This document shows, piece after piece, positions 56,375-64,000 of a DNA stretch of 64,000 nt. This DNA is from Bifiguratus adelaidae (Eukaryota; Mucoromycota; Endogonomycetes; Endogonales): assembly GCA_002261195.1 (NCBI GenBank), contig MVBO01000003.1, positions 255,413 through 319,412 on the forward strand. The letters run 5' to 3'. Under the pieces are notes generated by a model, which saw only the letters and a list, made by a program, of their open reading frames with translations, did no database searches and was not told the DNA's origin. How positions within the stretch are numbered: the first letter of the stretch is position 1; each line of letters starts with the position of its first letter. The translations under genes and the position numbers were made by a program.

Positions 56375-58555
56375 ATGTATAAGCCAGGCGTACCTCGTAC
56401 AACAACGGGAAGGAATTTGGTCGGATTATGGAGACCATCATTCACAAGAGTTAAGAATAAGTTGTACGTTTTCGGAGGCGGAGGTAACGTTACCAACGAA
56501 CTACACGTTTTGGATCTATACGAGCTGCGATGGGAGACCGTTCAGGTAAGCACTAGGGCAGGGTTCAAGGCATGACACGTACGTCTGAGTGGCCGTATAC
56601 GCAAAGGCATAAGGGGCTAGCTGCTACGGAGACAAAGCTTTCCGTTTCGTTCACGACTGGCGAGAACAAAAATTCGTTAAGGGGGAATGGTGACCAAGGA
56701 TCGCCGGTCTGCAGAGAGATATTGATGGTGACTTGCCGTAGGCTGCGAAAGGCGTACCGCCATCCAAAAGACACGGACATACCGCCAACCTTTGGAACAA
56801 CTACATTGTGATATTTGGTGAGTAACTATGTACTATTGGGTAGATCTGGCATGCCGACATGCTGTTATTCTAGGTGGATGCAATGAGTACCAGGAATACT
56901 GCAACGACGTTCACATCTTCGATATTGAGAAGCAGACGTGGACTCGCCCTGATGTTCGTGGTTCACACAACGTGGCTGCTCGATATCTTCACACAGCAAC
57001 TGTGTATGACGACAAGCTCTTCGTATACGGTGGTTTTGCCAAGAAGCCGGAATGTAAGTGACTCGCCATGCTCAACGTAATGCTTACGCGCGTTGCAGAT
57101 ACATATGTGCTAGAAGAATTGAGTATCCTTGATCTCAAGACATTCACATGGATCCAACATCACCCTGTTCCACCACGATACAACCACTCTGCCACCCTCA
57201 TCAACTCCAAACTTTACATCTACGCTGGAAAGGACGAGCATGGAACAACAGTCTCCGACTTGTTTTGCATTGAACTCAGTACGGAGAACTACGTGCCTCA
57301 CCAGATTCTAGGTGCTCATTATGGTCACTATGGTGCGCGTGGGCAGCTTGTTCTGCTGAAAAGTCAACACTTTTGTGAGGCAGTGTGCGGAAAATTGCTC
57401 GTGTTTGGCAAATACATTGTGAACGACGGACCGAATCACAGCGGAAACTTGACCATGGGAGGATCCAACGGAACATTGAGCTCAAGCAATCGCACCAGTA
57501 ACACGTCACCTCAAGTTTTGACGACGGGTACTCCGGTTTACGGTCTGTGGATGCTGGATCTGGACACACTTGAATGGAAAAGGATGGATTGTAGCTCAAA
57601 CTTTGATGTTGGTGGCTGGAATTGCTTCACGGTAGTTAATGATCTCGACTCACCAGTGCAAGCACGTCAGAATTCAGCATCTCGAAGATGGCAAAATCAA
57701 CCCTCAGGACATCCCTCATCGTCAGCCATGATCATTGACTCAGACCTCCAGAAAGCACTCCCTTCCAACTCTAATCTCCTTTTCCTCGGCAACACTGACC
57801 CAGTACGTCCTCAAGGTTATGATCATTTCCGTGAAGCTCTCTACATTCCGACTGAGTCACTTGGACTCTACGATATTCCAACCTCACAAATCTCAAACGA
57901 ATTCTCCCATCTTCTCGGCACTGTGGATCTGTCCGACTTTGTCATTGCGACATCCGATGGCCATGAAATACCGGTGCACAAAGTCATCCTTATGACGCGA
58001 TGGTCACACTTTCAAAACATTTTTCGATCAGGCATGATTGAAGCCACACAGAATCGCATGGAAGTCCCTGAGCCGTATCCGGTTGTTTACGTCTTTCTCA
58101 AGTACATTTACACGGACCACGTCAGTGAACACGAATCAACAGACGTTCTCTGCGATCTCCTCGTCATGGCCAACATGTACCTCATTCCACGCTTGGCCAA
58201 AATGTGCTGCGAGATTCTTTATCGACACCATCTCAGCATCGAGTCTTGCGGAATGATTTTCGAAAAGGCCATTATGTCCGCTGAGATAGGACTCAAGATG
58301 CTTACCGTTGAATTCATGTTTCGACACTTGGGGGCGCTGCTCAGAAGTGGCGCCATCATGGAAATGGGCCCAGAGATACGCGATGAATTTCTGGAAAGTG
58401 TTCCTGAAGAAGCTGTATTGGAAGTCAGTGGACGACGCGGTTCATGGGCCAGCGTTGGAAGCGGACAAGGTAGCACCAAAGGAAGTCCTGGAGCCGTGGT
58501 TGGACCTGGTTTTGTGGATGTCATGGATAGCCGAGGTGTGGGTGTCGGCGTGTAA
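56375..58555 (+). CDS. Kelch-repeat protein with BTB/POZ domain
   Basis: Four exons: 56375-56545, 56742-56817, 56874-57053, 57099-58555; 627 residues. Residues 15-340 form kelch blades (LYVFGGGGNVTNELHVLDLY, RHGHTANLWNNYIVIFGGCN, RYLHTATVYDDKLFVYGGFA, RYNHSATLINSKLYIYAGKD, YGLWMLDLDTLEWKRMD). A C-terminal BTB begins near 419 (LSDFVIATSDGHEIPVHKVI) and continues through VYVFLKYIYTDHV and LCDLLVMANMYLIPRLAKMC. This kelch-then-BTB order is the reverse of animal KLHL proteins and typical of fungal members, and resembles LZTR1. Family role: adaptor for cullin-3 ligases or a polarity scaffold; the partner is unknown. The first intron is 196 nt, longer than usual. A Gly/Ser-rich tail ends the protein. 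Confidence 0.88.
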
Positions 58556-59993
58556 AAAGGCTCTTTAGAACAAATTCAAATGGCTCTCTTTACTTTTCGG
58601 ATAGGATCCTACATTTTATGGACATTGTATAACAAAGTCTCTCTTCTCTTGCACATTTAGACAATAGATTATGCTTCCCCGACGATGACGGACGCTACTT
58701 TACCATTGCTATTGTCAATGGCTCAATGCGTTACATCCACTCATATATGCATTGGACGATGACCATATAAAAAGCAAGTCACTTTTCAATCCCAAAATTA
58801 CTCTACTAGCTCAGCCCAGCAAAATCATTGGACAACGTGCAGACGGCTCTATACCCTGTCAGCGACAAGGGAGCATGTCAAATCGTGTTTCCTTGGGAGA
58901 CTTTGCCTTGAACGTTTTGTTCGTGGTTTCCGGCATTCCAGGCCAATGGGACAGGCAGACCAAGGGTTGAGTATAATCGCGGAGCGCGAGACAATTTTGC
59001 GCTACCGTTTCATGAACTCACAACAGGCCCCTTCCTTATCCATCCTCGTCATCGTGAAGCCGCGTCATCATAATCTCGTTCATCTTATTTGCTCTTAAGC
59101 CTAAACCAAGGAAAGTATCTTGCGGCATACCCACATCCGTCATAGTGTCAGGCGCCGAGCTACTGAAACATAGACTACGTCCGTCACGAACTTGATAAGA
59201 TGGATCGTCGACCTCACCACGTGAAGGCGCACGGATCGATTATGCGCATTAGATAAAAACTCAATGAGCCATCATGAAATACTAAAAGTCGGTGACCTCA
59301 GCCGGAGTTCCGCACAGTCTACGCCTCATAACGTAAGAGTAAGTCGGTCCCCGAGTAGGACCCCTCGCAGCGCGCTCAAAGCCGCATCTCGCTAGATCCA
59401 CGGAAGTCACTCTGGCTTTTTCTGGGCTGGGCGCAGTCACTGTGCCGTCATAGCACGTCAAATTTAGCCATTTTGCCAGTGTACGGGGAGGCGAGTCCCT
59501 TGGGCAGTGCAAATCGTGGGAAGGTTTTGGCCAATGGCTGTCCGTCGAAGTCATCAAAGATCTGTAACAACGATTGCATGAGCAAATTAAGGCAAATGTG
59601 GTAGATGGCCATTTTGGATTCTACGGATCCATCATCCTGTCCATATCGGATATATTAACAGTACGCCATTGGGCACCTTTTGACTCCTCTTGCCCTTTTC
59701 ACTGAACTTGATCAAACATCACTGATCAAAGAGTATACTCCTTTTGCATACGCAAGCTTTGCATTATCCAGACCTTTTTGCGCACGTTTACTGCAGAGGA
59801 ATCCTGTGCACTGTCCGTTTCTAGTATCTACAGTCTTGCCTTGGCTTTTTTAAACTTCAACAGTCATTCAAGACGGCGTCACTCAAGCTTCTCCGCGCTA
59901 CCAACCCTTTTCTGTCTCTGCAGTACGTGTACAAACACCTACACAACGCTCCTATCCGTTAAGAGCTAAGCTTTCATCGAAAACTTGTCTATC
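58556..59993. other. Intergenic region upstream of Egt1
   Basis: This 1.44-kb stretch lies between two plus-strand genes. A 91-codon minus-strand frame (59282-59557) and shorter ones exist, but none has features I recognise. Pyrimidine-rich sequence is frequent in the last 150 bp before the Egt1 start, as in other promoters here. Confidence 0.4.
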
Positions 59994-62525
59994 ATGGCTC
60001 TCATTTCCGACTCGCCGCCGGCTTCGCCGTTTGGTTCGGTCATCATCAACGGAATGAAAGCCGACAAACAGGTCCAATTTGATATGCCCCATAATCATGG
60101 TCCGCCATCACCAGGACCTCACTTGATTGACATACGACAGAATGTCGACGAGACATCTGACTTACCTCGGACGATTCTGAGAGCCTTGTCAAAGACACCT
60201 GGTAAAAAGTCTATTCCTACTATGGTGCTTTACGATGGAAAAGGGTTGCAACTGTTCGATCAAATCACCTATCTCGACGAATACTATCTCACCAATGCGG
60301 AGATTGACATTATGAGACGACGTGTAACAGAAATCGTGAGTTACATCAATGACGGGAGCGTGGTCGTGGAATTGGGAGCGGGGTACGTTCAAATGACCAT
60401 GCTTTGACCGAGAAACCTAATTCTTGCTCTATGTTTTAGATCTCTGCGAAAGACTTCTCTTATCCTGGAAGAGTTAAACCGCTCAAAGCGCGATATCAGC
60501 TACTTCGCGCTTGATTTGGACAAAGATGAACTTTTGAAATCCCTGAAATCTATCGGCGACAACTATCAAAATGTCTCAGTGACTGGTCTCTGGGGTGAAT
60601 ACATGGAAGGAATGCGCTGGATCTCCGAGCATGTGCCATCTAATGTATCAAAGACGCTTATGTGGCTCGGTAGTAGTATCGGAAACATGAGTCGTGCCGA
60701 TGCTGGGGCATTCATTCAATCTTTCCGAGAGCAAGCTATGGACGTCGGTGATTTGTTTTTGATTGGCATTGATCGTCGCAACGATTCAGACAAGATCATG
60801 CGGGCCTACAACGATTCGAACGGCGTGACAGAAGAATTTATCATGAACGGACTGGATCATGTCAACAGCATCTTTGGCGGCGATTTTATTGACCGTCGTA
60901 AATTTGCTTATGAGGCCGGCTACAACGAGGAAGAGGGGCGACATCAAGCGTTCTACCGCTCTTTGGAAGATCAAGTGCTGCAAGTGCCGTCGTCATACTC
61001 TGACGTTGATCCCATCCGTGTCCAAAAAGGAGAGCTTATTCACATTGAATTCTCCTACAAGTACTCGCCTGAAGAGTCGTTGCAGCTATTTGACAATGCG
61101 CGCTTGCGACTTGTTGAGGCATGGGCTGATTCTCACCAACAATATGATTTGCACTTGCTGCAAAAGGCGCCATTTCATTTCTCGCGTCAAAATAGTGACT
61201 TTAGCAAGATTCCAACCTTGCAAGAGTTTCAGGAGCTTTGGGCGGCATGGGATACTGTGGTGGAAACGATGATCCCTCGTGACAAGCTTTTCGAAAGGCC
61301 AATTTCCTTGCGCCATCCTCTGTTATTCTACACTGGTCATATCCCGTCATTTCTGGATATTCAAGTGTCCAAAGCGCTCTCGGAGCCAACTACAGAGCCT
61401 CGCCATTTCGCCGAGATTTTTGAACGTGGCATTGATCCTGATATGGAGGATCCCACCAAATGCCATGATCATTCTGAGGTTCCCGAAGAAGAGGATCTAT
61501 GGCCCACCATTGACGAGATCAACGCTTTCAAGGGTCGTGTACGTCAGCGTGTTCGCAATTTCTATGCCACCTTTGATAGCATGGATACCATCACTCGAAA
61601 GAGACTTCATTTTGCCCTTTGGATGGGTTTCGAGCATGAGATCATGCATCTCGAAACCATCTTGTACATGTTGTTGCAAAGCCCCAATGTGCTTCCGCCA
61701 GCGGGCTTTGCCTATCCACGCGGCCTTGGTGATATCACCAACCTTTCGGAGCCAGTCAGCAGTCGCGACTTGGAAGATCGATTGTACGAAAGCACTTTGA
61801 TTGAGGTCCCTGCTGGGCCAGTCACGCTCGGACAAGATCAGCGATCTGATCATGACTTTGGAAAGGATGAAGAGATTCATGCCGCTTATGGATGGGACAA
61901 CGAAAGTCCCAAGCGTCAAGAGCATGTGGATGGTTTCAAGATGTTGAACAGGCCAGTGACGGTTGGTGAATATCTACAGTTCTTGACGGCTACTGGTGCT
62001 CTCGAAGACGATAATCTCTTTCCTTTATCTTGGATACGTCCATTCTCGGATAAGCCTGACTTGATTGCGCTCAAGACAGTCTATGGTCCTACTTCGCTCA
62101 ACATTGCCTGTAATTGGCCAGTTTGCGTTAGCTATGATCAAGCTGCCGCCTATGCCTCGTGGAAGGATGCTCGCGTGCCAACTGAAAACGAGTGGGTACG
62201 CTTCCGCGACACTCAGGATAGCAGTATCATCTCCCGCAACCTCAGCCTCAATCATTGGCATCCTCTCCCCGTTGCGCGTCCCACGAAGGCTCAAGTTGGA
62301 TCTTCTGTCTGGGAGTGGACCTCAAGTGTATGGGAGGCCTACCCGGGCTTCGTTGCCTCTGTCAGCTACCCTGGCTACTCCGCTGACTTTTTCGATGAAA
62401 AGCACAACACGATTTTGGGAGCAAGCTGGGCAACACATCCTCGGATTGGTCAACGTCCCTCCTTCCGTAACTGGTATCAGCGTGGCTACCCTTACGTTGT
62501 TGCAGGTTTCCGTATCTGCTTCTGA
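59994..62525 (+). CDS. EGT1: Ergothioneine biosynthesis protein Egt1 (fused methyltransferase and sulfoxide synthase)
   Basis: Two exons: 59994-60382 and 60440-62525; 824 residues. Egt1 trimethylates histidine to hercynine with SAM, then links it to cysteine with O2 and iron, making the antioxidant ergothioneine. The N-terminal EgtD-like methyltransferase (about 50-360) shows LFDQITYLDEYYLTNAEIDI, VVVELGAGSLRKTSLILEEL and LMWLGSSIGNMSRADA. The DinB_2 iron domain has FEHEIMHLE with His529, His533 and Glu535 as iron ligands. The FGE-sulfatase-like domain follows (PVTVGEYLQFL, ARVPTENEWVRF, GSSVWEWTSSVW, RPSFRNWYQRGYPY). All three parts are intact, so it should be functional. Start ATG 59994 is the first in frame. 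Confidence 0.95.
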
Positions 62526-63390
62526 TTTGTATGTTGTTCTTTTCTCAAAGTTGCAAATGTCCATAGTTGTATATTTAAGCGTCAGCGCCAAACAAGTATG
62601 AGATTTCCTGGATATCAAGCAATCGCACTAAAAGCCGTGACCGTGGTGCGCTTGCCTCTTTAGGTTTCGGTCTGGGACTGCACACCAGGAAAAGTGGCTC
62701 TCTGAAACATGAATATACCCTATTGACAGGTTCTGGATCGAATTTTCAGGAACGTTATAATCGCTTGCCGAGAACATTGCTCGATCGCTGTCCTAAGCCG
62801 AATCCTGTAGACCTTGGAAGTTCCGATTGTCCACGCGGATATTCCGCCTATTCACAAGTCTATTCCATTCGTGTGCGAAATTCACACGTACACATCCCGA
62901 AGCCACCATGTTTTCCCGCTGTTTACCACGCTTTCCACCAAACGGGTAACTCGCTCATTTTGGGCAATGATGAATGCGGTCCTTTGATCGTTGGTTTGGT
63001 GCGACATTGAGCATCCTGCACAAAGCTGATGGAATGTCCACCGGCAATCCCCACGAATCACGGAGAAGCATGTCATGACAATCATGAGATGATCTTTCGC
63101 AAGTAGTTGCTCTGTCAGTAGGGGCTATTCCCTATCTGCATCGTGAATCAAGGAGCGTAGGGAAATGGGGTCTATGTGGACCGGTTCCCAGCCTATGTCA
63201 AAGGACATGCGGCCTTTCGTAAGAACTTATCTACTCGTTTCAGCAACTTGGAACGTTCATTGTTACACATGTCATAAGTTCCTTTGCACGACCCGCGCCT
63301 TCCCACACCATCCATATTTGTGAACGCCATTCGCTCTCGCATCGAGTATAAAGAGCGAATGTCAAGCAAGCTATTCAACCAGCATTTACC
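62526..63390. other. Intergenic region upstream of the GH16 gene
   Basis: This 865-bp stretch contains the Egt1 3' UTR and the GH16 promoter. A 95-codon plus-strand frame (62723-63010) has no recognisable feature. 'GTATAAAG' at about 63347 is a plausible TATA box, 40 bp before the GH16 ATG. Confidence 0.45.
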
Positions 63391-64000
63391 ATGCGCTCCA
63401 TTGCTCTTGCTACCTCCCTTTTGGCCGCTGCCTTCACGTCAGTCCAAGCCAAGTATAAATTGCAAACCGAGTATTCTGGCAGTACCTTCTTTGATGGCTT
63501 TACTTTCTTCACCGGTGGAGATCCAACCCATGGTTTTGTTGACTATGTAGACGGCCCTACTGCCTCGAGTTTGGGCTTGACACAGGTCAAGAACAATCAA
63601 GTCTACATTTATGCAGACAACACCACAGTTGCCTCGTCGGCAGGACGACGCAGTGTACGAATTACCAGCAACCAAAGCTACAACTCGGGTCTCTTTTTGT
63701 TTGATGTCACCCACGTTCCATTCGGCTGTGGTACTTGGGTATGTATGAGCGCGCAAGATCCAGATCCCCAGTGACTTATATACCTGCATGATGAAAGCCC
63801 GCCATGTGGACCGTTGGCCCCAACTGGCCCAATTCGGGAGAAATTGGTAAGGGGAAAACATTGATTTGTTTGGTGACATGAATACTTATGACGATCGTGG
63901 TAGATATCTTTGAGGGTGTCAACACCCAAGCCACCGACTCCATGACCCTACATACTCAGCAGGGATGTACGATGCCTGCTTCCCGCTCTCAAACTGGTAC
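63391..64000 (+). CDS. GH16 endo-beta-1,3(4)-glucanase-like protein, 5' part
   Basis: Exons 63391-63738, 63798-63846 and 63904 onward; the window ends within the third exon, after about 165 residues. It has a signal peptide (MRSIALATSLLAAAFTSVQA), then the fungal laminarinase-type beta sandwich (GSTFFDGFTFFTGGDPTHGF, YNSGLFLFDVTHVPFGCGTW) and the spliced catalytic motif SGEIDIFEGVN, which contains the nucleophile and acid/base glutamates of GH16 (E-x-D-x-x-E). Secreted; hydrolyses or remodels beta-1,3/1,4-glucan of fungal or plant walls. The truncation is only due to the window edge. Confidence 0.9.

Noticed and set aside
59282-59557. 91-codon minus-strand ORF in the Egt1 upstream region
   Set aside because: No recognisable motif, signal peptide or splice pattern; such frames are expected by chance in 1.4 kb at this base composition.

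Overview
This is an intron-rich fungal nuclear chromosome window with 28 confidently modelled protein-coding genes, plus one low-confidence candidate. Short introns (mostly 44-60 nt), GT-AG ends and CTAAC/CTGAC-like branch points are everywhere, and I rebuilt most genes by joining exons so that reading phase is kept throughout. A single-chain ATP-citrate lyase argues against a filamentous ascomycete, where the enzyme is usually split over two genes. It fits a basidiomycete or an early-diverging (Mucoromycota-like) fungus; I cannot decide between them from sequence alone. I found no rRNA, confident tRNA, CRISPR array, transposon, virus-like gene or toxin gene.

Layout. 0-6 kb: the 3' end of an M3-family oligopeptidase, a mitochondrial-type PPR protein (-), U1-70K (+), an NmrA-like protein (+) and a Ser/Thr-rich secreted, probably GPI-anchored protein (-). 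6-15 kb: ATP-citrate lyase, an Ldb17/SPIN90-type actin regulator and an F-box/LRR protein, all on the minus strand. 15-23 kb: a Ser-rich orphan (+), a chitin-deacetylase-like enzyme with an 8-nt microexon (-), ribosomal protein eL31 (-), the GID-complex scaffold Gid1/RanBPM (+) and a 14-exon DHA2 MFS transporter (-). 24-34 kb: a tail-anchored acyl-CoA-binding protein (+), the NEDD8 conjugating enzyme Ubc12 (+), cytosolic Hsp70 with heat-shock elements (+), and an AlkB-type dioxygenase (-) head-to-head with Vps11 (+). 34-39.6 kb: phosphoglycerate dehydrogenase and methylenetetrahydrofolate reductase in tight tandem (+), then a Zrt3-like ZIP transporter (-). 39.6-48 kb: a diacylglycerol-lipase-like enzyme (+), Sac3 of TREX-2 (+) and an uncharacterised membrane/coiled-coil protein (-). 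49.8-64 kb, all on the plus strand: a carnosine N-methyltransferase-like enzyme, SERINC/TMS1, a CBM48 protein, a kelch-BTB protein, the ergothioneine synthase Egt1 and the 5' part of a GH16 glucanase.

How the genes relate. Most are unlinked housekeeping functions, as expected in a eukaryote. The most suggestive grouping concerns one-carbon metabolism: phosphoglycerate dehydrogenase (serine supply) lies 47 bp upstream of MTHFR (methyl-folate supply), and two predicted SAM-dependent methyltransferases of histidine or histidyl compounds (CARNMT1-like, Egt1) lie 14 and 24 kb further on. Several divergent pairs share extremely short 5' regions (105, 58 and at most 34 bp). I did not find a convincing new multi-gene system. 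The best leads are unusual gene structures, the compact head-to-head and head-to-tail arrangements, and a few uncharacterised proteins.
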